Origin: a bacterium
Lineage (GTDB): Bacteria; Acidobacteriota; Thermoanaerobaculia; Multivoradales; J023
Length of the DNA stretch: 35,005 bases
NCBI GenBank assembly: GCA_024226315.1
Contig: JAAELT010000230.1
Location: forward strand, 1 to 35,005
Direction of reading: 5' to 3'
A model generated the notes under the pieces. The model saw only the letters and a list, made by a program, of their open reading frames with translations. It was not told the DNA's origin and ran no database searches. Shown one piece after another: positions 25,034-35,005 of this stretch (position 1 is its first letter; each line of letters opens with the position of its first letter). The translations under genes and the position numbers were made by a program.

Positions 25034-26614
25034 CTAGGCCATCTCGGCGATCGACTGCGGCCGGCCGATGCCGAAGCCCTGGGCGTAGTCGATGCCGAGC
25101 TCGGTCAGCTTGTCGAGCACGCCGGTGGTCTCGACAGACTCGGCGATGGTCTTCTTGCCCAGCACGTGAACGAGCTCGTTGATCAGCTTGACCACCGCCA
25201 GGTCGACGGGGTCGTCGAGGATGTCCCTGATGAATCTGCCGTCGATCTTGATGAAGTCCACCGGCAGGGCCTTGAGGTGGCCGAAAGACCTCATGCCGCT
25301 GCCGAAGTCGTCGAGCGCGAACCGGCAGCCAAGGTTCTTGAGCTTGCGCATGAAATCGCCGGCCGCGTCCAGGTCGGCGATCGCCGCGGTCTCGGTGATC
25401 TCGAAGCAGATCTTGTGCGGCGGGATTCCGGTCTCGGTGAAACGGCCGACGATGGCGTCCAGAAAACCTCGGTTTCCCACCGAATGGCCGGATAGGTTGA
25501 TCGAGCACAGGTGCAGGCGGTCGAGGCGGCTCTGGTGGCTGACCAGCCACTCGAAGGCGGTCGTGATCACCCATTGATCCACCTTCTCGGCCAGGTTGTA
25601 GCGTTCTGCCGCGGGCAGAAACGCGCCGGGCATTACCGTGCGCCGGTCCTCACCGATCATTCGCAGGAAGAGCTCGTAGTGATCGCCTTCGCCGTTGGCC
25701 TCGCCGATCGGCGCGATCGGTTGGTAGGTGAGCCGAAAGCGGTCTTCCGCCAGCGCGCTGCTGATTCGCGTCACCCACCGCTCCCGGCGCCCGTTGCCCT
25801 CCGGCTTGCGGTCGTCGGTCTCGGCGGCCGGGCTCACGGCTTCCGGCCCGGGGCTCTCCTGGCACACGATCAACGCCTCGGGCTCGCCGCCCGAGGGGCG
25901 GACGATCCGTGCGGTGACACGAATGCTGATCGAGCCCGCGTGGCGGCGGCGCTGGCGCGTCCGCCACCGGTGCAGGATCTCGGGCTGCTCGAAGCAACTC
26001 GCCAGATGACGGCGTGAGGGGTCCCGCTCGTCTTCGACGTGCAGATCGGACAGCGGCTTGCCGATCAGCTCGTCGACACTGTAGCCCAGCTGGCGGGCAG
26101 CGAAACGGTTGGCGGACCGCACGGTGCCGCCGGAATCGACGGCGAAGAACATGGTGGGACTCTCGTCGTAGAAGGCGCGGTACCGCCGCTCGCTCTCGAG
26201 CAACGTCCGCCGCTCTCGCCGGTGCCTTCCAGCACGGCGCCAATCGCTCAGCGCCCGCTCGGCCGTGCGCGGCATCTCGGACAAGGTCGAGGCGGTCTTG
26301 ACGATGTAGTGAGCGGCTCCCGACTTGATCATCTCGACCGCCACCCGCTCGTCGCCCTGGCTGGTCAGGAGCACCACGGGGAAGAGGTCGCCGCCGGCAC
26401 TCGCGGGCACCAGCTCGCTGCCCGAGCCGTCGGGAAGCAGCAGATCGGCGATCAGGAGGTCGGGCGCGCCGTCGGCGATGGCCGATCGTGCTTCCCGCAG
26501 GCAGCCGGTGCGAGTCACCTCCATGGCCGGAGCGTGGGCTTCGAAGGCCCGGACGAGAAGCTCGGCGTGAGCCTCGTCGTTCTCCACCAGCAGGACGCGG
26601 ACCGGTTCGCTCAT
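25034..26614 (-). CDS. Response regulator with PAS and EAL (c-di-GMP phosphodiesterase) domains
   Basis: The 526-residue protein has a receiver domain (about 1-120) with VLLVENDEAHAELLVRAFE and phosphorylatable Asp in LLIADLLLPDG. A PAS domain (about 140-260) follows, with FFAVDSGGTVRSANRFAARQLGY, and then an EAL domain (about 290-520). The EAL metal and catalytic set is largely present: YELFLR in place of EAL-LR, NLSGHS, EITET, DDFGSG, FIKIDGRF, IAESVE and YAQGFGIGRP. It probably hydrolyses c-di-GMP under phospho- and PAS control. No GGDEF domain is present. The ATG at 26614 is the last gene of the receiver cluster; a longer frame running to 27385 is a shadow of the kinase gene. Confidence 0.88.
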   Translation of the reverse strand: MSEPVRVLLVENDEAHAELLVRAFEAHAPAMEVTRTGCLREARSAIADGAPDLLIADLLLPDGSGSELVPASAGGDLFPVVLLTSQGDERVAVEMIKSGAAHYIVKTASTLSEMPRTAERALSDWRRAGRHRRERRTLLESERRYRAFYDESPTMFFAVDSGGTVRSANRFAARQLGYSVDELIGKPLSDLHVEDERDPSRRHLASCFEQPEILHRWRTRQRRRHAGSISIRVTARIVRPSGGEPEALIVCQESPGPEAVSPAAETDDRKPEGNGRRERWVTRISSALAEDRFRLTYQPIAPIGEANGEGDHYELFLRMIGEDRRTVMPGAFLPAAERYNLAEKVDQWVITTAFEWLVSHQSRLDRLHLCSINLSGHSVGNRGFLDAIVGRFTETGIPPHKICFEITETAAIADLDAAGDFMRKLKNLGCRFALDDFGSGMRSFGHLKALPVDFIKIDGRFIRDILDDPVDLAVVKLINELVHVLGKKTIAESVETTGVLDKLTELGIDYAQGFGIGRPQSIAEMA

Positions 26615-26652
26615 CCGCGTCTCACGGCAGGCCGACGGCCGCACGGGCAAGG

Positions 26653-28215
26653 TCAGGAAGCTTTGGCTTCCTGCTCGAAGCCTCGTTCGGCTTGCGGCAG
26701 GTAGACATGGATGGCGGTCCCCTTCTCGGGCTCGCTCTCCACCATGAGATCGCCACCATGGCTCACCACGATTCCGTGCGCCACCGAGAGACCCAGTCCG
26801 GATCGCTCGCCGGTGCCCTTGGTGGTGAAGAAAGGCTCGAGGACCCGTTCCTTCGTGGCGGAATCCATGCCGTGACCGGTATCGCGGACGGTCAGGCGGA
26901 CATAGGCTCCTTCGTGAGGCCTGGTGTGAATGCGCTCGAACTCGGCGTCGATCTCGACCGCGTCCAGACTGACCTCCAGCACGCCCCCTTCGGGCATGGC
27001 GTGGTGAGCGTTGGTACACAGATTCATCAGCACCTGGTGCATCTGGTCGGGATCCGCGATCACCGTGTCTTGCTCGATCTCGATCTCGTGACGGATTTCG
27101 ATGTTGGCGGGCAGTGACGGCCTGAGCAGCTTGAGGGCTTCGCCGACGAGATGGTTGAGCTGCACCGGTTTGCGCTGAGGCTCGGACTGCCGGCTGAATG
27201 CGAGGATCTGTTCCGCCAGATCGCGCGAGCGGTTGGCGGCGGTGAGAATGTGCTCCAGACCCTTGCGGGTCTTGCTGCCCACCGGTGCTTCCTCGAGTGC
27301 CATGTAGGCGAATCCGAGGATCGGCGTCAGCATGTTGTTGAACTCGTTGGCGATGCCGCCGGCCAGCGACCCGATGATCTCCCACTTCTGGGAGTAGCGC
27401 AGCTGCTCCTCGAGCCGGTTGTTCTCATCTTCCGCGCTCTTGCGCTCGGTGACGTCACGCGAGTTGATGACGCCGCGTTGCTGGCCATCGGCCTGGATGT
27501 GGGTGCTGGCGACGGCTTCCAGCACACGCGTGGAGCCGTCCTTGTGCCGGTACCGTGATTCGAAAGACTGCGTGATGCCGGGTTGGTCGAAGGACTCGAA
27601 GACCTTGCGGATGACTTCCTCGCGATCGTCCGGGTGGATCAGGCCGAACATGTTGGTGCCGATCCGATCCCGTGGCGAGTACCCGAGCACGCGCTCCATC
27701 GCGGGGCTGGCGTAGTGGATCGTTCCCTGGGCGTCGACCTCGGTGATCACGTCGAGCGCATTCTCGATCAGGAACCGGAAGTGCTCCTCGCTGGTCTGCA
27801 AAGCCTCTTCGGCGCGCCGACGCTCGACCACGTGACCCCATTCGCGGAGCGCGCCTTCGACGATCTGCGGCATGTTGGCGAGTGTCTCGCCGGACTTGAC
27901 GACGTAGTTCAGGGCGCCGGCCTTCATCGCCTCGACCGCCACTTCCTCGTCGCCGTGGCTGGTCATGATGACGATCGGGTACTGCGCTTCCTCGCCATCG
28001 GCCGGCAGCAGCTCGTCGCCCTTGCCGTCCGGCAGGACCAGGTCGATCAAGGCGAGGTCGGGGTTCTCTTTCTCCAGCTGCTCCCGAGCCTCGCGCAGGT
28101 TGGTCGCCCAGCTCAGGCCCATGAGCTCGGCCCGCGGCTCGAAGGCACGCCGGATCAGCTCGGCGTGGGCCTCTTCGTCCTCGACCAGCAGGACGTTGAT
28201 CTTCCTTCTGTTCAC
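26653..28215 (-). CDS. REC-PAS-histidine kinase lacking the phospho-acceptor histidine
   Basis: The 520-residue protein has an N-terminal receiver domain (VLLVEDEEAHAELIRRAFE, Asp in LALIDLVLPDG), a PAS domain with FRFLIENALDVITEVDAQG and VINSRDVTERK, then a kinase core. The dimerisation helix reads SLAGGIANEFNNMLTPILGF: the family's normal GGIAHDFNN has become GGIANEFNN, so residue 290 is Asn instead of His. The ATPase boxes are intact (DQMHQVLMNLCTNAHHAM, VRDTGHGMD, EPFFTTK, GERSGLGLSVAHGIV). It may be a regulator, a phosphatase, or a partner that works with another kinase. Neighbouring receiver genes on the same strand point to one signalling unit. Confidence 0.9.
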   Translation of the reverse strand: MNRRKINVLLVEDEEAHAELIRRAFEPRAELMGLSWATNLREAREQLEKENPDLALIDLVLPDGKGDELLPADGEEAQYPIVIMTSHGDEEVAVEAMKAGALNYVVKSGETLANMPQIVEGALREWGHVVERRRAEEALQTSEEHFRFLIENALDVITEVDAQGTIHYASPAMERVLGYSPRDRIGTNMFGLIHPDDREEVIRKVFESFDQPGITQSFESRYRHKDGSTRVLEAVASTHIQADGQQRGVINSRDVTERKSAEDENNRLEEQLRYSQKWEIIGSLAGGIANEFNNMLTPILGFAYMALEEAPVGSKTRKGLEHILTAANRSRDLAEQILAFSRQSEPQRKPVQLNHLVGEALKLLRPSLPANIEIRHEIEIEQDTVIADPDQMHQVLMNLCTNAHHAMPEGGVLEVSLDAVEIDAEFERIHTRPHEGAYVRLTVRDTGHGMDSATKERVLEPFFTTKGTGERSGLGLSVAHGIVVSHGGDLMVESEPEKGTAIHVYLPQAERGFEQEAKAS

Positions 28216-28240
28216 CGGTTGCTCGCCCCCCCGCGCTGGC

Positions 28241-28711
28241 TCAGGCGTGATCGGCCCCCGAAACCTTGTCCGGCCAGGGGTAGTGATTCCAGCCCAGCCA
28301 GTAGAAGCCGAGATCGTCCATCAGCTTCGTGAACTTGTCGAAGTCGAGAGGTTTCACCAGGTAACTGTTGGCGTGGTACTCGTAGGCCTTGCCGACGTCG
28401 AGCTCGGCGTGAGAGGTGGTCAGGATGACGACCGGGATCTTCTCGAGCCCCTCCGAGCTGCGGATGATCTTGAGAACCTCCAGACCATCGACCTTCGGCA
28501 GGCGCAGGTCCAGCAGCACGACGTGCGGCCGGGGGCTCTTCTCCGGATCGCTGTAGGGTCCTCGCCGCAACAGGTAGTCGAGGGCGGCCTCGCCGTCGGT
28601 CAGGTGATGGATCTGGTTGGCGACCCGATGGTCCTCGAAGCTGCGCATGACCAACTCGGCGTGATCGGGGTTGTCCTCGACGAACAAGATGTTCAGGGCA
28701 TTACCGTTCAT
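28241..28711 (-). CDS. Single-domain response regulator (Rcp1-like)
   Basis: The 156-residue protein is one receiver domain: ILFVEDNPDHAELVMRSFEDH, acceptor Asp in VVLLDLRLPKVDGLEVL, Thr/Ser in VVILTTS and Lys in YLVKPLDF. The C-terminus FYWLGWNHYP is typical of Rcp1-like regulators that act by protein contact. The gene after it on the same strand at 28727 is a close relative, so a tandem duplication is likely. Twenty-five bases separate it from the kinase gene. Confidence 0.93.
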   Translation of the reverse strand: MNGNALNILFVEDNPDHAELVMRSFEDHRVANQIHHLTDGEAALDYLLRRGPYSDPEKSPRPHVVLLDLRLPKVDGLEVLKIIRSSEGLEKIPVVILTTSHAELDVGKAYEYHANSYLVKPLDFDKFTKLMDDLGFYWLGWNHYPWPDKVSGADHA

Positions 28712-28726
28712 GATTCTCTCTCGCGA

Positions 28727-29236
28727 TCATTGGTCGTCGTCGTTCCGGGTCCTGTCCATGGCCCTGTGAGCGGCCCCGAGACTCAGCGTCTGCAGGGATT
28801 GGCCCGGATAGTGGTTCCAACCGAGCCAATAGAAGCCCAGATCCTGCATCAGCTTGGTGAAGGTCGTGAAGTCGTGAGGCTTGACCAGATAGCTGTTGGC
28901 ATGGTGTTCGTACGCCTTCCTCACATCGGATTCGGCGCTCGAGGTCGTGAGCACGACGACCGGCATCTCATCGAGATCCTTGTTGGCACGGATCTCTTTC
29001 AGCACGTCGAGTCCGTCCCTCTTGGGCAGACGCAGGTCCAGAAGGACGATGTTCGGCCGGGAGTAGGCGCGCTTGTCGTCAGAATCCTTCCGAAGCAGGT
29101 AGTCGATCGCCGCCTCACCGTCGGAGAGATGGTGGATCTTGCTGGCCACTGGGTGATCCTCGAAGCTGCGGATCACCAGCTCGGCATGGTCGGGATTGTC
29201 TTCGACGAGAAGAATCTCGAAGCTTGACGCAGTCAC
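28727..29236 (-). CDS. Single-domain response regulator (Rcp1-like), tandem paralogue
   Basis: The 169-residue protein shares most of its receiver domain with the gene at 28241-28711: ILLVEDNPDHAELVIRSFEDH, NIVLLDLRLPKRDGLDVL, VVVLTTS, NSYLVKPHDF and FYWLGWNHYP. It adds a short charged tail. The phospho-Asp, switch Thr and Lys are present. A good promoter lies 60-100 bases upstream, so it may be the first gene of a transcript running into the second regulator and the kinase. Confidence 0.93.
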   Translation of the reverse strand: MTASSFEILLVEDNPDHAELVIRSFEDHPVASKIHHLSDGEAAIDYLLRKDSDDKRAYSRPNIVLLDLRLPKRDGLDVLKEIRANKDLDEMPVVVLTTSSAESDVRKAYEHHANSYLVKPHDFTTFTKLMQDLGFYWLGWNHYPGQSLQTLSLGAAHRAMDRTRNDDDQ

Positions 29237-29304
29237 TTTAGGCGCCTCGCGGGCGGTCGTCGATTGGCAGGCGTGGTTCGGGACATGGACACGTTGGGGA
29301 CAGT

Positions 29305-29333
29305 ACTTTAATCGCCCGATTCGAAAGACTCAA
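29305..29333 (-). promoter_or_regulatory. Sigma-70-like promoter of the response regulator cluster
   Basis: On the minus strand TTGAGT (29328-29333) is followed by a 17-base spacer and TAAAGT (29305-29310). Transcription would start near 29298, giving a leader of about 60 bases to the ATG at 29236. The rest of the 29237-29458 gap shows no gene. Confidence 0.55.
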
Positions 29334-29458
29334 GAACGTCGAAATGAGGCGTGCCTTGCGGGAGGAACCCTCTCTGGGTCATCGCGGGGCAGTTACTTTC
29401 TACGGTGCGTGGGGCATCGGCCCCATGCTGAGAGTTAGCAAATACTTCTGACGATCGA

Positions 29459-29863
29459 TCACTCGCTTTTTTCTGGGTTTTCGTGCTCGCGACGCCACTC
29501 GCGGAGAGTGCTGTCCACCGTCGCGGGCATTTCGAGCAGGGTGAGCTCCGATTTGACCATGTACCGTGCCGCCCCCAGCGCCATGGCCTCGGCCTCCATG
29601 GTTTCGTCGGCGTGGCTGGTGAGTAGAATGAAAGCGCATCCCGAAGTGTTGCTCTGCTCGGTGACCAGTTCGATGCCGCGGCCGTCGGGAAGCAGCGAAT
29701 CGACGATGGCCAGGTCCGGCGGCGACTCGGCGAAATAGGCACGGGCCTGCTCCAAGCTCGAGGCGACCGTCAGATGAACTTCGGCCTCGGAATCGAACGA
29801 GAGCTGAATCAGCTCGGCATGTGCTTCTTCGTCTTCGACCAGGAGGACTCGAGTCGTTGGCAT
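29459..29863 (-). CDS. Single-domain response regulator, divergent from the actAB operon
   Basis: The 134-residue protein is a receiver domain, TRVLLVEDEEAHAELIQLSFD, with Asp in LAIVDSLLPDG, Thr/Ser in ILLTSHAD and Lys in YMVKSEL. Its tail (LLEMPATVDSTLREWRREHE) resembles the linker after the receiver domains of the kinase and EAL proteins nearby, so the three share ancestry. GGGAGGT lies just before the ATG at 29863. The longer frame to 30049 has no such site and overlaps the divergent promoter. It is the fifth receiver domain in 5 kb. Confidence 0.88.
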   Translation of the reverse strand: MPTTRVLLVEDEEAHAELIQLSFDSEAEVHLTVASSLEQARAYFAESPPDLAIVDSLLPDGRGIELVTEQSNTSGCAFILLTSHADETMEAEAMALGAARYMVKSELTLLEMPATVDSTLREWRREHENPEKSE

Positions 29864-30102
29864 CGTCACCTCCCACGAGAGCGAGGCCGAACCTCCTCTC
29901 GAGCGGCGATAGCTGGCCCCTGAGTACTCATCGCCCGCCGGGGTGGACATGATGAGGTTGAGAGTCGGCATGATACCCCATCCGCGACCCCTTTGACCAC
30001 CGGAGGTTCGTTTCCGTCCTGATCTTCGGGGACCGGCTGCGGCCTCCATGGGCGGTTGGCGCGGCTGTGATTCCGGCCGGTTTTGCGGCTCTCCAGCCTC
30101 CC

Positions 30103-30131
30103 TTGACAGCCCCCTGACGCGCGGCTATTCT
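30103..30131 (+). promoter_or_regulatory. Sigma-70-like promoter of the actAB operon
   Basis: TTGACA (30103-30108), a 17-base spacer and TATTCT (30126-30131) form a near-consensus promoter, about 60 bases before the TTG start of the pentaheme cytochrome gene. The remainder of the 29864-30194 divergent region holds nothing else that I can identify. Confidence 0.65.
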
Positions 30132-30194
30132 TCCCGCGCTCAGCGTACCGAAGTCGAAGACCCAGATTCCTCCATCGGGCAGGAGGCATAGTCC

Positions 30195-30829
30195 TTGCCG
30201 CAGATCTTCCCAGAATGGACCAATAAAGCTCCGCTCTATCTGGTGGGTGGCCTGGTGGCCGCCGCACTCGTGGTGCCGCTCGGGATCTGGTACTACTTCT
30301 CGCCGGAATACACGGATGTCGGCTACCAGCCTGTTCAGCCGGTGCCCTTCAGCCACCAGCTCCATGCCGGCGAGCTCGAGCTCGATTGCCGTTACTGCCA
30401 TGCCCAGGTCGAAGTCTCCGCGGTAGCCTCGGTGCCACCCACCCAGGTGTGCATGAACTGCCACCAGCTGGTGGTGCGCGACAGCCCGCAGCTGGCGGTG
30501 ATCCGCGACAGCATGGCGAGCGGGCTGCCGGTTGAATGGGTGCGGGTGCACAACATCCCCGATTACGCGGCCTTCGATCACAGCGTGCACGTCGCGGCGG
30601 GGGTGGGCTGCTCGAGCTGTCACGGCGACATCCGGGGCATGGAGGTGGTCACCCAGATGGAACCGCTGTCGATGGCCTGGTGTCTCAAATGCCACCGCGA
30701 CCCCGGGCCGCACCTGCGCGAGCGTGATCAGATCACCAACACCACCTGGAAGCCGGGCCGGAACCAGGCGGCCTTCGCCGCCCAGGTCATCGAAGAGCGC
30801 CAGATTAGGCCGCCGGAAGATTGCAGCTC

Positions 30830-30842
<13 letters not shown>
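30195..30842 (+). CDS. actA: Alternative complex III pentaheme cytochrome c subunit
   Basis: The 215-residue protein has one N-terminal membrane segment (about 11-33), then five CxxCH heme sites: CRYCH 65-69, CMNCH 86-90, CSSCH 139-143, CLKCH 163-167 and CSSCH 210-214. Five sites and the FSHQLHAGELELDCRYCH, VPPTQVCMNCHQL segments identify ActA of alternative complex III, which passes electrons from menaquinol to periplasmic carriers. The start is TTG 30195 with AGGAGG eight bases upstream. It is the first gene of the operon and overlaps actB by 13 bases. A near-consensus promoter lies upstream. Confidence 0.93.
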
Positions 30843-33864
<3,022 letters not shown>

Positions 33865-33865
<1 letters not shown>

Positions 33866-34449
33866 TGAGTCGCAGGTCCCAGGTACGGCCGATCGTCAAG
33901 ATGTCCGTCCTGGCGTTGCTGCTGCTCACGCTGGGCGGCTGCTGGCGCGGCTGCACGTCGTCGCGGCCGCCGATCCATCCCAATCCCAACATGGACATCC
34001 AGCCCAAGTACCGCGCCCAGTCGGCGAGCGCCTTCTTCTACGACGGCGCCACCATGCGGCCGCCGGTCGAAGGCACCGTGGCGCGCGGCGAGCTGCACGA
34101 GGACACCGCCTTCCACACCGGCCTCGACGAGGCCGGCGCGTTCGTCGCCCAGATCCCGCAAGAGGTCGACGAGTCGTTCGTGCTGCGTGGCCAGGAGCGC
34201 TACGACATCTACTGCGCGCCGTGCCATCACGAGCGCGGCAACGGCCGGGGCATCCTCTTCGAGCGCGCCCAGATCCCGACCGCCGACCTGCACCAGGAGC
34301 GGCTGGTCGCCATGCCCGACGGACAGATGTTCGACGTCATCACCAACGGCCTCGGCTTGATGTCGGGCTACAAGTATCCGATCCCGCCGGAGGACCGCTG
34401 GGCGATCATCGCCTACGTGCGCCGCCTGCAGAGCGAAGCCGGATCGTAG
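33865..34449 (+). CDS. actE: Alternative complex III monoheme cytochrome c lipoprotein
   Basis: The 194-residue protein begins with a lipoprotein signal ending LGGC (Cys 26). The family segment SAFFYDGATMRPPVEGTVARGEL follows, and one heme site CAPCH (about 117-121) with a candidate axial Met in GLMSGYKYP. This is the ActE signature. ATG 33865 overlaps the actB stop. Canonical operons carry the membrane subunits actC and actD between actB and actE; here they are absent, and actE is followed by a cytochrome bd subunit I-like gene, so this assembly is not a standard ACIII. Confidence 0.9.
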
Positions 34450-34458
34450 GAGCCGTCT

Positions 34459-35005
34459 TTGAGCCCCAAGAGCCGCAAGCCCGTCATCCCGATCATTCTC
34501 GGCGTCGCCGCCATGGTCGCCGTGATCGTGGCGTCGTTCAAGTTCGTCACCACCTTCGACGAGAAGATGGCCTTCCGGTCGCCCATGCGGCAGACTACCG
34601 AGATCGAGACGCCGCGCGACCGGGCGCTGACGGACCGCGCGGCGGCGGCCGAGGAGGCGGCCGCGGTCGAGGCCGACACGCCCTACGAGGAAGCCGAGTA
34701 CCGTGCCGTGCCGCGGGTCGGCTCGCGGGTCGCCATCTGGATCGTCGCCCAGCTGCACCTGCTGTTCGCGGCATTCGTGCTGGCGGTGCCGATCTTCGCC
34801 CTGATCATCGAGTTCATCGGCTACCGCACGGGCGACAAGCGCTACGACAAGCTGGCCTACGAGTTCACCAAGCTGCTGTCGGCTTCGTTCTCGTTCACCG
34901 CCGCCCTGGGTGCCGGATTGACCTTCATGTTGATCATCCTGTACCCGAAGTTCACCAACTACCTGATGTCGGTGTTCTCGCCGACCTTCCTGCCCTACGT
35001 GCTGC
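34459..35005 (+). CDS. Cytochrome bd subunit I-like protein, N-terminal part
   Basis: The first 182 residues are visible; the gene runs off the window. A membrane helix (about 8-30) and an acidic linker precede SRVAIWIVAQLHLLFAAF, where H100 aligns with the heme b595 ligand near the start of CydA. The next helix region GDKRYDKLAYEFTKLLSASFSFTAALGAGLTFMLI also resembles CydA. The start is TTG with AGGAG about seven bases upstream, ten bases after actE. Such CydA-like proteins may take quinol-oxidising electrons into the ActAB-E chain instead of NrfD-like ActC. Whether heme d and oxygen reduction are retained cannot be judged here. Confidence 0.8.
   Translation, partial: MSPKSRKPVIPIILGVAAMVAVIVASFKFVTTFDEKMAFRSPMRQTTEIETPRDRALTDRAAAAEEAAAVEADTPYEEAEYRAVPRVGSRVAIWIVAQLHLLFAAFVLAVPIFALIIEFIGYRTGDKRYDKLAYEFTKLLSASFSFTAALGAGLTFMLIILYPKFTNYLMSVFSPTFLPYVL

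Noticed and set aside
26615..27385. N-terminal extension of the EAL protein
   Set aside because: It overlaps the kinase gene antisense to nothing but in another frame of the same strand; the receiver domain begins cleanly at 26614.

Overview
The window is high-GC bacterial DNA. The alternative complex III genes, the LemA/TPM operon, the many single-domain response regulators and the TPR/XRE pair all suggest an Acidobacteriota-like genome (Thermoanaerobaculia/Holophagae type). That placement is inference from gene content; no 16S or other marker gene is present.

Layout. (1) 1-1.4 kb is a scrapyard: the tail of a histidine kinase, an FHA-serine protease gene that loses its homology before the catalytic serine, and two relic fragments whose intact relatives (lemA and a sigma-like gene) lie further along the window. 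(2) 1.5-5.6 kb: an AAA-ATPase/PD-(D/E)XK protein, then a tight lemA-TPM-TPM envelope operon. (3) 5.6-7.5 kb: a TPR protein gene on the minus strand, preceded by a 19-codon peptide gene with a consensus ribosome binding site, and divergent from an XRE regulator across a perfect palindrome. This looks like a compact peptide/TPR/XRE regulatory module. (4) 7.6-10.7 kb: an unrecognised protein, a sigma-like protein fused to two tandem winged-helix repeats, and a coupled small protein/HNH endonuclease pair. (5) 11-21.5 kb: an accessory, defence-flavoured stretch with a broken NHL-repeat gene, a zinc-hook ABC ATPase resembling RloC/PrrC, sbcDC, and a Shedu-type nuclease with a mini-WYL partner. The Shedu operon is bracketed by two related, non-coding, possibly structured elements of about 260-300 bases. 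(6) 22.4-23.1 kb: a degenerate 42-bp tandem repeat. (7) 23.2-25 kb: a class 1 isoprenoid enzyme homologue and a DUF6526-like membrane protein. (8) 25-29.9 kb: five receiver-domain genes on the minus strand, including a REC-PAS-EAL phosphodiesterase and a REC-PAS-kinase whose phospho-acceptor histidine is asparagine. (9) 30.2 kb to the end: an electron-transfer operon with actA, actB and actE homologues followed directly by a cytochrome bd subunit I-like gene, where canonical ACIII operons carry the NrfD-like actC and actD between actB and actE.

The observations most worth following are the peptide-TPR-XRE module, the ActAB-E/CydA-like operon, the repeated elements around the Shedu locus, and the histidine-less kinase in the receiver cluster. 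All calls come from reading the sequence; no database search was run.
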